Source of the DNA: Halosaccharopolyspora lacisalsi
Lineage (GTDB): Bacteria > Actinomycetota > Actinomycetes > Mycobacteriales > Pseudonocardiaceae
Reading direction: 5' to 3'
NCBI RefSeq assembly: GCF_014137975.1
Contig: NZ_JACGWZ010000001.1
Span: forward strand, 1,364,001-1,428,000
Length of the DNA stretch: 64,000 bases
Each line of letters begins with the position of its first letter. Position 1 is the first letter of the stretch. The notes beneath the pieces are model-generated. The model was not told where the DNA came from. It saw only the letters and a list, made by a program, of their open reading frames with translations, and made no database searches. The translations under genes and the position numbers were made by a program. Of this stretch, positions 17,704 to 27,742 are shown piece by piece.

Positions 17704-18003
17704 GAAACGCGTTCGGTGGAGCGCCATCAATGGGCAGGAGGCAGGACGGTGTTGGCGAGGGCGACGGGGACGGCAGTGCCGCCCCCAACACTCAGCGCGG
17801 TGTTGCATTGCCACGAAGGCAGGCCCAGGAGTGGTTATCAGGGCCACTCCGGCCACTCGGTGAGAGGGGCCGTCCAGGGTGTAGACGGCGAGGATCGCCC
17901 CCACCGACGTGTGGTTGCTGCCCGATGGGACTGCCCGATGAACAATAGATCCGAACTTTGGTCCAGCACGTCGAGCGTTGCTTGGTAGCAAGGACCGAAC
18001 GCT
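17704..18003. other. Region without an intact gene
   Basis: No complete gene is visible. A minus-strand stretch (about 17805-17920) reads ILAVYTLDGPSHRVAGVALI in one frame and looks protein-like, with a weaker echo (SIPAVYTVDRATQRVA) near 19290-19345. I do not recognise the family; it may be relic coding sequence. Confidence 0.35.
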
Positions 18004-18140
18004 GGGCTTGCAATCGAGGAAGCGGATCAGATCCCGAGCATCAGTCATGTCTGCTGGTTGAGCGCGTGGGCGTAGTGACCGGATCCGGCCTCTGACACAA
18101 CTCATCGTTCCAGTGCGGCTGTGTGTGCTGGGTTTTTGTG
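18004..18140 (+). repeat. Dispersed repeat, copy B (diverged)
   Basis: Aligns along its length with 27826-27960: gggcttgc-atcga, cccgagca, the exact block gcgtgggcgtagtgaccgg, then ctcatcgt and gctgggttt follow in the same order. It lacks the left part seen in copies A and C. It lies next to an IS3 transposase relic. Confidence 0.6.
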
Positions 18141-18165
18141 AGGTTCCCCCTGTTGGCCGGACAGG

Positions 18166-18609
18166 TTAGTTATGTGGCCATGGGTTGTGGGTGGTCATGG
18201 TGGGCTTCCAGTGCTCGGGGCTGGCATAGTTCAGAGCCGAGTGCGGTCTCTTGCGGTCTTACCAGGTCTGAATGCAGGCGAAGATCGCCCGGCGGACCTC
18301 GGCGCGGGTGGTGAAGCGGTGTCGGTGCACGAGTCTTCCTTTCAACGCTCCGAAAAACGACTCCACGACCGCGTTGTCCCAACAGATCCCGGTGCGCCCC
18401 GGAAAACGCCGGATGCCCGGCTTGGCGCAGCGCTGGGCAAACCGGGCGCTGGAGTATTGACACCCTCGGTCGTTGTGAAAGATCATTCCGGCCACGGCGC
18501 TGCCCCGGAGGTCGACGGCGGTATCCAGACGGTCGGCGACGAGCTCGGTGCACAGGTGGCTGGCCATGGCATAGCCCAGCACCCGGCGTGAGCCCACGTC
18601 GAGCACGCC
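18166..18609 (-). pseudogene. IS3-family transposase OrfB, C-terminal relic
   Basis: The minus strand encodes the integrase core from GVLDVGSRRVLGYAMASHLC through MIFHNDRGCQYSSARF (second catalytic Asp) and ICWDNAVVESFFGALKGRLV (catalytic Glu), ending RPHSALNYASPEHWKPTM. A TAA codon replaces the usual tyrosine codon in IQTW-stop-DRKRPHSAL. The first third of OrfB, including the first Asp, and OrfA are missing. The relic is joined at about 18609 to a methyltransferase fragment, so the break is a deletion or insertion seam. Confidence 0.85.
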
Positions 18610-18610
18610 T

Positions 18611-18838
18611 GGTGGCCCCGTGCTCGTCGAACTTGGTGCGCACGATGCCCCAAGCAGCGTAGGCGGCCTCCATCGCGACTTCCGGGGCGAACAGGTGCCG
18701 AGCAACGAGGCGAAATGCCTGCGCAACCCGACCACTGCGAAGAAAGCCACGCTCGCGCATGGTCGCGACCATCGCGGTACGCAACTCCTCGGCATTCGCG
18801 GAGCAACCACCGGCGGGGCTGTCTCGGTGAGGGCTCAC
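18611..18838 (-). pseudogene. N-terminal fragment of an FxLD-type (PCMT-like) methyltransferase
   Basis: From GTG at 18838, with AAGGG seven bases upstream, the frame reads AEELRTAMVATMRERGFLRS and FRLVARHLFAPEVAMEAAYA, ending VRTKFDEHGAT. This matches the opening of protein-isoaspartate-methyltransferase-like proteins that accompany FxLD ribosomal peptides in actinomycetes. The normal continuation (SSVSAPW and the SAM-binding core) is absent; instead the sequence enters an IS3 transposase relic. No FxLD precursor peptide was found in the 700 bases upstream. The methyltransferase family is likely; the FxLD subtype is from memory of the family and less certain. Confidence 0.5.
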
Positions 18839-19583
18839 CCGGTCACCCTTGCAGAGGCCTCCGACAGTCCCGCGGGAACCACCGGGGCCGTGGGCGAGGT
18901 CCGCCCACGAGGTCCAGGGGCCTGAGTAGCACCAGTGCAGGATCTGGCGGTAGTGGCTGCCCTTCCTGTTCAGAGTGGTGGGCGGATCAGTCGTGTCGGA
19001 TCGCCGGGAGCGACGACGTTTGCCGACGCGGGTTCCCGGCATTACCGACCTGGACGGACGACTTGGCTCGCCGAGGTGTCGACGAACCCTCGTTCGTCGG
19101 CACACGTAGCCGGAGTGCTTATCGCCAGATCCTGTACGCCTACTACTCCCACTCGGCGGAGAGTACGACCCGGAAACTCCCCTGGACCGGGTGGGAACCG
19201 AATACGGCGGAAAGGGGCATTCCGAGGTTCGCACACTGCGTCGACTCCGCTGACCGGCGCGAACCGGTTCCATACTGTTTTCTCTGAACCGGTCAGGCCA
19301 CACGTTGCGTCGCACGATCAACCGTGTACACAGCAGGAATGCTGTTCGCGACCCGTATCAGCCGCATTCCGGCCGGCCCCGGATGAGGGATGAACGCTCG
19401 CTGCTGCCGCATATGCCGCGTGCGTTGCGCCGGTCGCACGGTGGATGCCGCGCGAGCACCCGGGTGGCGACATTGACGTATCGCGGACGTGCCCGCATAG
19501 TGTCTAGAGAAGGTTGCATGCCGCTTTGCCGGGAATTCAGACGCTAAGAATATCGACGGAGATGACAGCGGGAAGCGATACTC
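18839..19583. other. Region without a recognisable gene
   Basis: No intact coding region was recognised on either strand. The right end must hold the promoter of the AraC-family gene; an A/T-rich patch lies near 19540-19560. No terminator was seen. Confidence 0.45.
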
Positions 19584-20570
19584 ATGTCCGAGCAGCATGT
19601 CGAACAATTGACGCACCCCCGCAGTTTGCGCTTCACCACGCAGGGAATTGCACCGGCGAGCCGCGTGCACCTGTGGGAACGCCACAACGCGCGCGCTCTC
19701 ATCCCGCTCGACATTCGTACGATCGACGAATCACCGCTGCAAGCGCGCGAGATCAACGTCCACCTGCCGCATCTCAGCCTCGCGCAGGTGAACGGGTCCC
19801 CGCAGATCGTCGAGCGTTCCGAATCGTTCATTGGCGACAATCCCAGGGATGCGGTCGCGATCTACTTCGCTACCCAGGGTGATGCGTTCTTCTTCCACTG
19901 CGGTGGCAACGAATCCCTGAAACCCGGGCAGGCCATCATGTACGACACGGACCTGCCGTTCACCCGAGGGTTCGCACGCGGGCTCGAAGAACTGGTCCTG
20001 ACGATCCCGCGTGCGGTCTACCGCGATCTCACCGGCGAGGAATCGCTGCGGGAGCCGGTGGTCTTCCCGTTCGGGTCCGATGCGGACACCACTGCACAAG
20101 CACTGGTCAAGCTCCTCCGCAGCACCGTGGTGCCGCAGGCGAACGGCAGCGCCCCGCACACCCCGGACGCCGAGCGCGGCCTGCTCGATCTCCTCAGACC
20201 GCTCGTGGTGCACCGGCAAGCGGGCAACGGTTCCTGCTACGTGAGCGCTGCCAAGGACTACGTCGAACGGCACCTGGCCGATCCGGGCCTGTCAGCGCAG
20301 CAGGTCGCGGCCGCCGTGGGCATTAGCCCGCGCCACCTCGCGCGGGCGTTCGCCGAGACGGGCCTGACACTGCGCGAGTACCTCCGCGACCGCCGACTCG
20401 ACCGAGCGTGGGAGCTGCTCACCGCGCCCGGCGCCGAGGACCTCGCCCTCGGCGAACTCGCTCCGCGAGTGGGGTTCTCCTCGCACAACTATTTCAGTCG
20501 CGCCTTCCGGAGCCGTTTCGACGTGACGCCGTGTCGAGCGCGGCAGCAGTTTGGCATCGCTTCGCACTGA
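19584..20570 (+). CDS. AraC-family activator of the phenol genes
   Basis: 328 residues. The N-terminal two thirds form an AraC_binding_2 (cupin-like) sensor domain (NPRDAVAIYFATQGDAFFFH, then PGQAIMYDTDLPF). The last 100 residues carry the double helix-turn-helix: DPGLSAQQVAAAVGISPRHL and LGELAPRVGFSSHNYFSRAF, ending RFDVTPCRARQQF. Regulators of this shape (for example NphR of Rhodococcus) activate two-component phenol hydroxylase genes on sensing phenols. It lies 158 bases ahead of the flavin reductase gene on the same strand, followed by the oxygenase and catechol genes, which supports that role. Ligand identity is inferred. Confidence 0.85.
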   Translation: MSEQHVEQLTHPRSLRFTTQGIAPASRVHLWERHNARALIPLDIRTIDESPLQAREINVHLPHLSLAQVNGSPQIVERSESFIGDNPRDAVAIYFATQGDAFFFHCGGNESLKPGQAIMYDTDLPFTRGFARGLEELVLTIPRAVYRDLTGEESLREPVVFPFGSDADTTAQALVKLLRSTVVPQANGSAPHTPDAERGLLDLLRPLVVHRQAGNGSCYVSAAKDYVERHLADPGLSAQQVAAAVGISPRHLARAFAETGLTLREYLRDRRLDRAWELLTAPGAEDLALGELAPRVGFSSHNYFSRAFRSRFDVTPCRARQQFGIASH

Positions 20571-20728
20571 GCCGCCGAGTTTTAGCACTCAGCGGACATC
20601 ACCGACGTGACGTCTTTCACCCCGTGCTGCAGTGGGTCAGTCTGTCGGACACCCGCAAACCGGTGGAGGGACCCGCGCCGCCCGCTGCGCGGCCGGGCCT
20701 TTCGGTCCCGATCGTCACTGGAGACGTC

Positions 20729-21262
20729 ATGCACCTGGATCCGCGAGAGCTCAGGAACTGCCTCGGTCACTTCGCCAGCGGAGTCACCGTTGTCAGCTGT
20801 GAAGTCGACGGGGACCCGCACGGTGCGACGGTCAACGCGTTCAGCGCGGTCTCCCTGGATCCACCGCTGGTGCTGGTCTCGCTGGACCGCCGCAGCAAGG
20901 CGTGCGGACACTTGCAGGACCGGCCGTTCGCGGTGAACGTGCTCCGCGAGGAGCAGGACGCAGTGGCGCTGCATTTCGCGGGCAAACCCACGGACGAGCC
21001 GATCGAATGGATCCGTCCCGAAGGGACGGCGCCGCATCTGCGCGGATCGCTCGCGCACATCTCGTGCCGACCGTGGCGTTCCTACGACGGCGGGGACCAC
21101 GTGATCCAGCTCGGCGAAGTGGACTCCTTCGAATTGGCCGGGGGCGATCCGCTCGTGTTCTATCTCGGCACGTTCCGACACCTGGGCAAAGCGTTTGAAA
21201 CCGCGCCGTGGTTGGAATCGCTCGACTGCCCGACGGGCCAGACCCGTTTCGTACTGACGTGA
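20729..21262 (+). CDS. pheA2: Flavin reductase component of two-component phenol hydroxylase
   Basis: 177-residue flavin:NADH reductase of the HpaC-like fold. Motifs include GHFASGVTVVSCEVDGDPHG, the FMN/FAD-binding AVSLDPPLVLVSLDRRSKAC and the closing VFYLGTFRHLGKAF. It reduces FAD with NADH and hands FADH2 to the hydroxylase encoded 79 bases downstream. The frame extends upstream to 20408, but ATG at 20729 has GGAG just ahead and coincides with the start of homology. The order regulator, reductase, oxygenase, catechol 1,2-dioxygenase is coherent for phenol breakdown. Confidence 0.85.
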   Translation: MHLDPRELRNCLGHFASGVTVVSCEVDGDPHGATVNAFSAVSLDPPLVLVSLDRRSKACGHLQDRPFAVNVLREEQDAVALHFAGKPTDEPIEWIRPEGTAPHLRGSLAHISCRPWRSYDGGDHVIQLGEVDSFELAGGDPLVFYLGTFRHLGKAFETAPWLESLDCPTGQTRFVLT

Positions 21263-21269
21263 ATCGCCG

Positions 21270-21283
21270 CGTCCGATCGGACG
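21270..21283 (+). promoter_or_regulatory. 14-bp perfect palindrome between reductase and hydroxylase genes
   Basis: CGTCCGATCGGACG is fully self-complementary and lies 7 bases past the reductase stop. It may be an operator for an internal promoter or a processing/attenuation element. No bound factor can be assigned. Confidence 0.35.
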
Positions 21284-21341
21284 TGCGGCCACCTCCGCCT
21301 GAACCCCCGAAAAGAACGTATCCGCAGCAAAGGAGCACGCG

Positions 21342-22916
21342 ATGACCCAGCAGGAAGAACGCACCAGCAATCCCGCGGTCGCCCCCGAAGCACAGCAGCG
21401 GCCGATGACCGGTGACGAGTATATCGAGAGCCTGCGCGACGGCCGGGAACTGTGGTTGTACGGCGAACGCGTCGACGACGTCACCACACACCCGGCATTC
21501 CGCAACCCGGTGCGCATGACCGCGCGGCTCTACGACGCGCTGCACGACCCGGACAAGCAAGACGTGCTGACCACCCCGACCGATACGGGCAACAACGGGT
21601 TCACACACCCGTTCTTCCGCGCGCCGCACAGCGCCGAGGACATGGTCGCCGACCGCGACGCGATCGCCGAGTGGGCGCGGATGTCCTACGGGTGGATGGG
21701 ACGTAGCCCCGACTACAAGGCCAGCTTCCTCGGCACGCTCGGGGCCAACGCAGACTTCTACGAACCGTTCTCCGATAACGCCCGGCGCTGGTACCGGGAA
21801 TCGCAGGAGAAGTGCCTGTACTGGAACCACGCGATCATCAACCCGCCGGTGGATCGGCACCGCGATCCGGAAGACGTCAAGGACGTGTTCATGCACGTCC
21901 ACGAGGAACGCGATGACGGGCTCATCGTCAGCGGTGCCAAGGTCGTGGCCACCGGTTCGGCGCTGACGCATTTCAACTTCCTCGGCCACTACGCCCTGCC
22001 GATCAAGGAGCGCGAGTTCGCCCTGGTCTGTACCGTGCCGATGAACGCGCCGGGGATGAAGCTCATCTGTCGGCACTCGTACTCCATGCAGTCGGAAGTG
22101 ATGGGCAGCCCGTTCGACAACCCGCTGTCCTCGCGCATGGACGAGAACGACACGATCTTCATCCTGGATCGGGTCAAGATCCCGTGGGAGAACGTGTTCA
22201 TCTATGGTGACACCGAGAAGGCCAGCACGTTCATGCCCAACTCCGGGTTCCTGCCGCGGTTCACCTTCCAAGGCGTCACCCGGCTGGCCGTCAAGCTGGA
22301 TTTCATCGCCGGTCTGCTGATGAAGGGCGTCGAGGCCACGGGCACCAAGGACTTCCGCGGTATCCAGACCCGCGTCGGCGAGGTCCTGGCCTGGCGCAAC
22401 ATGTTCTGGGGCCTGACCGACGCGATGGCCAAGACCCCGGAGGCGTGGAAGAACGGCACGGTTCTGCCGAACGTGGACTACGGCATGGCCTACCGGTGGT
22501 TCATGACGCAGGGGTACCCCCGTATCAAGGAGATCATCCATAAGGATCTCGGCAGTTCGCTGATCTATCTCAACTCGCACGCGCGGGACTTCAAGCAGCC
22601 CGAGATCAGCCCCTACCTGAATCAGTACGTGCGCGGATCGAACGGTTACGAGGCCGTGGACCGGGTCAAGCTGATGAAGCTGATCTGGGACGCAATCGGC
22701 AGCGAGTTCGGCAGCCGGCACGAGCTCTACGAGGTCAACTACTCCGGCAACCACGAGGGCGTGCGCGCGGAAATGCTCTTCGCGCACCAGAACTCGGGCA
22801 AGGCCGATGAGATGAAGGGCTTCGCCGAGCAGTGCATGGCCGAGTACGACCTGGACGGTTGGACGGCACCGGACCTGTTCAACCCTGACGACGTCAACAT
22901 CCACGGCAAGCGCTAA
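21342..22916 (+). CDS. pheA1: FADH2-dependent phenol hydroxylase, 4-hydroxyphenylacetate 3-hydroxylase family
   Basis: 524-residue oxygenase of the HpaB/PheA1/NphA1 group, which inserts one oxygen atom into phenol (or nitro/chlorophenol) to give catechol. Family landmarks visible are [20 protein letters not shown] at residues 27-46, [12 protein letters not shown] (about 165), [17 protein letters not shown] (about 201) and the C-terminal [23 protein letters not shown] at 21342 has AAAGGAG upstream. The length is normal for the family. It depends on the flavin reductase encoded upstream and feeds the catechol dioxygenase encoded downstream. Which phenols it accepts cannot be read from the sequence; neighbouring dienelactone-hydrolase genes suggest chlorinated ones. 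Confidence 0.85.
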   Translation: MTQQEERTSNPAVAPEAQQRPMTGDEYIESLRDGRELWLYGERVDDVTTHPAFRNPVRMTARLYDALHDPDKQDVLTTPTDTGNNGFTHPFFRAPHSAEDMVADRDAIAEWARMSYGWMGRSPDYKASFLGTLGANADFYEPFSDNARRWYRESQEKCLYWNHAIINPPVDRHRDPEDVKDVFMHVHEERDDGLIVSGAKVVATGSALTHFNFLGHYALPIKEREFALVCTVPMNAPGMKLICRHSYSMQSEVMGSPFDNPLSSRMDENDTIFILDRVKIPWENVFIYGDTEKASTFMPNSGFLPRFTFQGVTRLAVKLDFIAGLLMKGVEATGTKDFRGIQTRVGEVLAWRNMFWGLTDAMAKTPEAWKNGTVLPNVDYGMAYRWFMTQGYPRIKEIIHKDLGSSLIYLNSHARDFKQPEISPYLNQYVRGSNGYEAVDRVKLMKLIWDAIGSEFGSRHELYEVNYSGNHEGVRAEMLFAHQNSGKADEMKGFAEQCMAEYDLDGWTAPDLFNPDDVNIHGKR

Positions 22917-22928
22917 ACCGCAGGGCGC

Positions 22929-22952
22929 GGACTGGTCGGTACCGGCCAGTCC
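22929..22952 (+). terminator. Strong hairpin after the phenol hydroxylase gene
   Basis: Two 11-base arms, GGACTGGTCGG and CCGGCCAGTCC, pair with one G-T wobble around TA. It starts 13 bases after the stop codon. No T-tract follows, so it may act as a partial terminator or an mRNA-stabilising stem between hydroxylase and dioxygenase genes. Confidence 0.45.
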
Positions 22953-23042
22953 ACGCGCCTCGCTCCATTGCCTGACCAGGGAGCAACCGTGACCTCGCAG
23001 CAGCGTCCTTCGAACCTGTTCCCCGAGGCCTCCCCGCGGTGA

Positions 23043-24014
<972 letters not shown>

Positions 24015-24144
24015 CCGATCGTGGGGGACGAACGCTCCAGCAAGGGCGTTCGGCCCCGGCTTGCCGTCCGGCTGTGCTCGCCGCTGTGCCCGGTGCGCTG
24101 CGCGCCACCGGGTTGCCCGATCAAGCAACCCGAGGAGAAGGCCC

Positions 24145-25266
24145 ATGTCTGCGCTGACTATCCACTCGATCGAGACGGTCATCGTCGACCTGCCCACGAG
24201 CCGTCCGCACAAGTTCAAATCGACGACCATGCTCTGTCAGAGCTACGTGCTCTGCAGGGTGCGCACCGAAGACGGCATCGAGGGCATCGGGGAAGCGACG
24301 ACCCCCGGAGGCCCCTGGTGGGGAGGAGAGAGCGTAGAGACGATCAAGGCCACCATCGACACCTACCTCGTCCCCGAGCTGATCGGCCAGCAGGCCTCCC
24401 GGATCGACTTGTTAGCCGACCGCATGGACCGAGTCGCCGCGGGCAATCACTTCGCCAAGAGCTGTGTGGAGATGGCGTTGTTCGACGCTTGGGGCAAGGC
24501 GCTCGGCGTGCCGGTTCACGAGCTGCTCGGCGGGTTGTTCCGGGAATCCATCCCCGTGACCTGGGCGCTGAGTGCCGAGGACGCCGACATCGTCATCGCC
24601 GAGGCCGAGGACAAGCTCGCGCTCGAGGGGCATCGCAGCTTCAAGCTCAAGGCGGGATCGCACAGTCCCGATCGGGACGTCGCCCGCATCCTGGCGGTGG
24701 CCAAGGCTCTGGGAGAGCGGGCCAGCGTGCGCATCGACCTCAACGCCGCTTGGGACGAGGCCACTGCTGCACGCTGGCTGCCCAAGCTCGAGGCCGGCGG
24801 GGTCGACCTCGTCGAGCAGCCGATCCCCGGGTGGAACCTCGAAGCCCTGGGCCGCCTCGCCGCACAGCTGACCATCCCGATCATGGCCGATGAGAGTCTG
24901 CGCAGCGTCCAGGACGCCTACGCGGTGGGCCGCCACGCCGCCGGCGACATCTTCTCCCTGAAGCTCAACAAACTGGGCGGCCTGTCGCGGACGAAGAAAA
25001 CCGCCGCTGTCGCCGAAGCCATGGGCGTCCCGTGCCACGGCGGCACCAGCATCGAGAGTTCGATCGGCACCGCGGCCGCCGCGCACACCTACGGCGCGAT
25101 CGCCAACGTGACCTTCGGCAGCGAGTTGTTCGGCCCGAAACTGCTGGCAGATGGCATCGTCGAAGAACCCCTTGTCTACGACAGCGGCGAGTTGAGGGTC
25201 CCCCGAGGGCCGGGACTGGGCATCAGTCTCGACGAAGCCAAACTCACCAAGTACCAACGCTTGTAG
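24145..25266 (+). CDS. catB: Muconate/chloromuconate cycloisomerase, enolase superfamily
   Basis: 373 residues. The lysine pair of muconate-lactonising enzymes is seen as SFKLKAGSH, and the metal ligands as VRIDLNAAW (Asp), DLVEQPIPG (Glu) and PIMADESL (Asp). The second-side base region LKLNKLGGLSRTKK and the C-terminal GTSIESSIGTAAAAH are also intact. The enzyme converts cis,cis-muconate to muconolactone, or chloromuconate to a dienelactone with loss of chloride. ATG at 24145 has GAGGAGAAGG upstream; the longer frame begins inside the previous gene. No catC (muconolactone isomerase) gene follows; instead a dienelactone hydrolase lies 715 bases downstream. Confidence 0.85.
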   Translation: MSALTIHSIETVIVDLPTSRPHKFKSTTMLCQSYVLCRVRTEDGIEGIGEATTPGGPWWGGESVETIKATIDTYLVPELIGQQASRIDLLADRMDRVAAGNHFAKSCVEMALFDAWGKALGVPVHELLGGLFRESIPVTWALSAEDADIVIAEAEDKLALEGHRSFKLKAGSHSPDRDVARILAVAKALGERASVRIDLNAAWDEATAARWLPKLEAGGVDLVEQPIPGWNLEALGRLAAQLTIPIMADESLRSVQDAYAVGRHAAGDIFSLKLNKLGGLSRTKKTAAVAEAMGVPCHGGTSIESSIGTAAAAHTYGAIANVTFGSELFGPKLLADGIVEEPLVYDSGELRVPRGPGLGISLDEAKLTKYQRL

Positions 25267-25293
25267 CGGAGCGGGAGCGGAGAGGAAGCTGCC

Positions 25294-25776
25294 ATGCCAA
25301 CCATCAGCACGAATGCCGTGGGGGGACCCCTGGTCCTGTCGGGTCCCGGCGTGTCGAGTGATCTAGGGCGCATGCTGGACCAGCTCAGTATCGATCGCGT
25401 CGTGGTCGTGTGCTATCCGGAGGACGTGTCCGGTGCCTTGGGGCAAGTGATCGCTGTGCTCGGTAGCCGTGTCGTCGCGGTCGTCGACAAGGTCAAGGAG
25501 CTCCCCACACCACAAGATGTGTTCGCCGTCGCCGATATCGCGGTTACCAGCGAGGCCAATGGCGTGCTCGCACTCGGCCAACCCGGCCCCGTCGAATTGG
25601 TCAAGGCCCTCCGCCTGGTCGTGGATCTTCCCTCAGCAGTGGTGTCGGCGACACGGCCGAGTACGGCCGAGGAGTGCTGGGCGCTCAGCGCGCGCGGCAT
25701 TCTCACTAGCGGTCGACACGAGCGTAGTTCTTTGCGCCTTGCCTGCGAAGACCCGAATCTGAACATGGTCACATGA
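25294..25776 (+). CDS. Single-domain relic or variant of maleylacetate reductase (Fe-ADH family N-domain)
   Basis: 160 residues. The sequence follows the N-terminal Rossmann domain of maleylacetate reductase: DRVVVVCYPEDVSGALGQVI, a middle region VVDKVKELPTPQDVFAVADI, and an end EDPNLNMV that mirrors the family's YDPELTL at the domain boundary. The dinucleotide loop, normally GGGS, reads ALGQPGPVELVKAL, and the whole C-terminal helical domain with the iron/zinc histidines is missing. A clean ATG start 28 bases after catB and a good stop suggest a maintained gene, but catalysis is unlikely. Full-length reductase would finish the chlorocatechol route after dienelactone hydrolase. The assignment rests on pattern alignment by eye. 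Confidence 0.5.
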   Translation: MPTISTNAVGGPLVLSGPGVSSDLGRMLDQLSIDRVVVVCYPEDVSGALGQVIAVLGSRVVAVVDKVKELPTPQDVFAVADIAVTSEANGVLALGQPGPVELVKALRLVVDLPSAVVSATRPSTAEECWALSARGILTSGRHERSSLRLACEDPNLNMVT

Positions 25777-25980
25777 CACGGGATACGCGACGAGTACAGC
25801 TGGGAGGGCGAGGGCAGCTCCGTCATCGCAGCTTCGTGAGCGAACCGTTCCCGAAACGACGAGCAGTACCCCAGTAGGACATGATGAGTGCACGCCCCGC
25901 TGAGTTTTGGGCCGTGAAAACATCCGGTCACGTTCGCCGACTTCTCGCCTGTCCCGCTTAAATTGATCGAGGTGGTAAGC

Positions 25981-26742
25981 ATGTGTCACGCCGACAGCAC
26001 GGGCATCGGCACACCAGCCGTGGCACAACAGGAGGTCGAAGTGGACGTCGGTGGTGAAGCGATGCCGGCGACTCTGTACCTGCCGCCCGAGGGGACGGGT
26101 CCCGGTATAGAGGTATTGTCCGACGTCTACGGACGGTTGCCGTTCTACCAGGGACTCGCCGCCAAACTGGCCCAGGACGGGTATGTGACCCTCCTGCCAA
26201 ATTACTTCTTCCGCCAAGGCCCCCTCAGCGAGGTGAGCAGAGAAGCGGCGTTCGCCCGCCACTCCAGAACCGACGAGCAAAAAGCCGTGCACGACCACGC
26301 AGCAGCCGTATCCTGGCTCCACGACCATCGAGCCGTACGAGGAAACCGTATCGGCCTGCTGGGATTCTGCCTCGGTGGAACTTTCGCCCTCGACCTGTGC
26401 GCCGAACGGAACGACGTCGCAGCAGTATGCTACTACGCATTTCCGTACGGATTTGGCAATCCCTGCACGCGTAAGGCCCCACGGCCGATCGAACTCGCCG
26501 AAGAGATCACTCAGCCAGTGCTGGCGCACTGGGGAGGCCAAGACCACATCATCCCCGTGGAAGAGATATCAACCTTTGGAGAGGCCATGCGAGCCACAGG
26601 AAACCCCTACAGCCAGCATGTCTACCCCGAGGCAGGCCACAGCTTCCTCGCCGGGCTCGCAGAGGGACCCCCGGACTCCTTTGCGGCTCTTGAATCCTGG
26701 AAGAGGAGTCTCGATTTCTTCGCGTGCGAACTCTCCCGGTGA
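25981..26742 (+). CDS. Dienelactone hydrolase family protein
   Basis: 253-residue alpha/beta hydrolase. The triad of dienelactone hydrolases is present: nucleophilic cysteine in GLLGFCLGGTFAL (near residue 130), aspartate in HWGGQDHIIP and histidine in VYPEAGHSFL. VLSDVYG corresponds to the segment that holds the regulatory acidic residue. It hydrolyses dienelactone to maleylacetate in chlorocatechol degradation. ATG at 25981 is chosen (AGGTGG eight bases ahead) over the TTG at 25963. A 204-base gap separates it from the reductase relic, and a phenol-hydroxylase tail follows, so the right end of this cluster looks eroded. Confidence 0.8.
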   Translation: MCHADSTGIGTPAVAQQEVEVDVGGEAMPATLYLPPEGTGPGIEVLSDVYGRLPFYQGLAAKLAQDGYVTLLPNYFFRQGPLSEVSREAAFARHSRTDEQKAVHDHAAAVSWLHDHRAVRGNRIGLLGFCLGGTFALDLCAERNDVAAVCYYAFPYGFGNPCTRKAPRPIELAEEITQPVLAHWGGQDHIIPVEEISTFGEAMRATGNPYSQHVYPEAGHSFLAGLAEGPPDSFAALESWKRSLDFFACELSR

Positions 26743-26792
26743 GGGAACACGCAGATTGGCTGTTACGGCCAGTTTCGGAAGATTGAATTAAG

Positions 26793-26957
26793 TGCGAGGC
26801 CGCCGACCTGTACCTCGGCTGGGGCGATCAGTGCGAGATCGGCGGGGACGGTACCTCACTCGTACGACCCGACAAACACGTCGACTGGCGGGCGATGCGC
26901 CTGCCGGATGATCCGAACGCCGCCCCGCTGGATGCCCTGTCGACTCTATTGAGGTGA
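26793..26957 (+). pseudogene. C-terminal tail of a TfdB/PheA-type FAD phenol monooxygenase
   Basis: In frame with a stop at 26955-26957 the translation is EIGGDGTSLVRPDKHVDWRA, then MRLPDDPNAAPLDALSTLLR. The pattern LVRPDxHVxWR is the usual end of single-component phenol/2,4-dichlorophenol hydroxylases. An in-frame stop at 26784 shows the gene body is gone. It follows the dienelactone hydrolase by 50 bases, where tfdB-like genes often occur. Confidence 0.5.
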
Positions 26958-27084
26958 TCTCGACGAGGGAGTGGCAGGAGTATGAGGTCGTCGGGTGGGG
27001 TGCGTTGGTAAAGAGGCTGAGAGCCCCTGGTAGGGCTGGTCTTACCGCAGATCCCGTCCATGCGGGCTCTCCGCGGTTACCCAT

Positions 27085-27742
27085 CGTGCCGCGCTCGATG
27101 TGTCTGTCGTACTGGCCGGAGTATGTGGCCTGGCTGTTGTTCGCCGAACGGTGCCGGCGAGGTACTCGGTCGGTCACTCCGGCGTTGACCTGTTTCCGGC
27201 AGGCTGTGCTGGGGTTTCGCTGGTTCCGCGATCGCATGCCCCGATCCGGCTGGGCCGCGATTATCAGATCTCGCGGGCGACGAGCTCCGGGTATCTCGAC
27301 GAGGTCATCGCCGTGCTGGCCGCCCAAACTCCGGACGTGGACCAAGCTCTCCAGAACGCCCAGAATCAGGCTTGACGGCGGCAGCGTGCTGGCCTCGGAT
27401 TGCTACGCTGAGAAAACCACCAGCGCAGCCGCTTTATCATCGACCTGTGGTACTCGGGCAAAGCCGCCCAGCACGGAGGCACCGTTCAAGCCCTGTCCAC
27501 CCCGACCGGGACACCACTGTGGGTCTCCGACGTCGAGCCCGGCTCGGTCCATGACATGACCTGCGCTCGCCAGGACGCACTCGGTGCCCTGTATGCCGCC
27601 GCGGCTCAGGTACTGCCGACCCCGGCTGACAGCGGCTATGAGCGTGCCGGCATCGGAGTCCACACGGTTACTGGGCATTCCGCGCCGGTCCTGAGAATCA
27701 ACGCCGGATCCCTGGAAGAAGACGGGGCCAGGGCCTGGCGGG
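27085..27742 (+). pseudogene. DDE-type transposase relic (IS5-like transposase family protein)
   Basis: Successive pieces in different frames rebuild a transposase: WLLFAERCRRGTRSVTPALT, then LGRDYQISRATSSGYLDEVI and AVLAAQTPDVDQALQNA, a stop, then DLWYSGKAAQHGGTVQALST and WVSDVEPGSVHDMTCARQDA, ending TPADSGYERAGIGVHT. At least three frameshifts occur, and the catalytic first Asp segment is damaged. The DDE_Tnp_4-like family is clear. The end of the relic runs into dispersed repeat copy C. Confidence 0.8.

Noticed and set aside
15904-18105. 733-codon minus-strand open frame opposite benE and the thioesterase
   Set aside because: Antisense shadow over benE; low-complexity Arg/His/Gly-rich translation.
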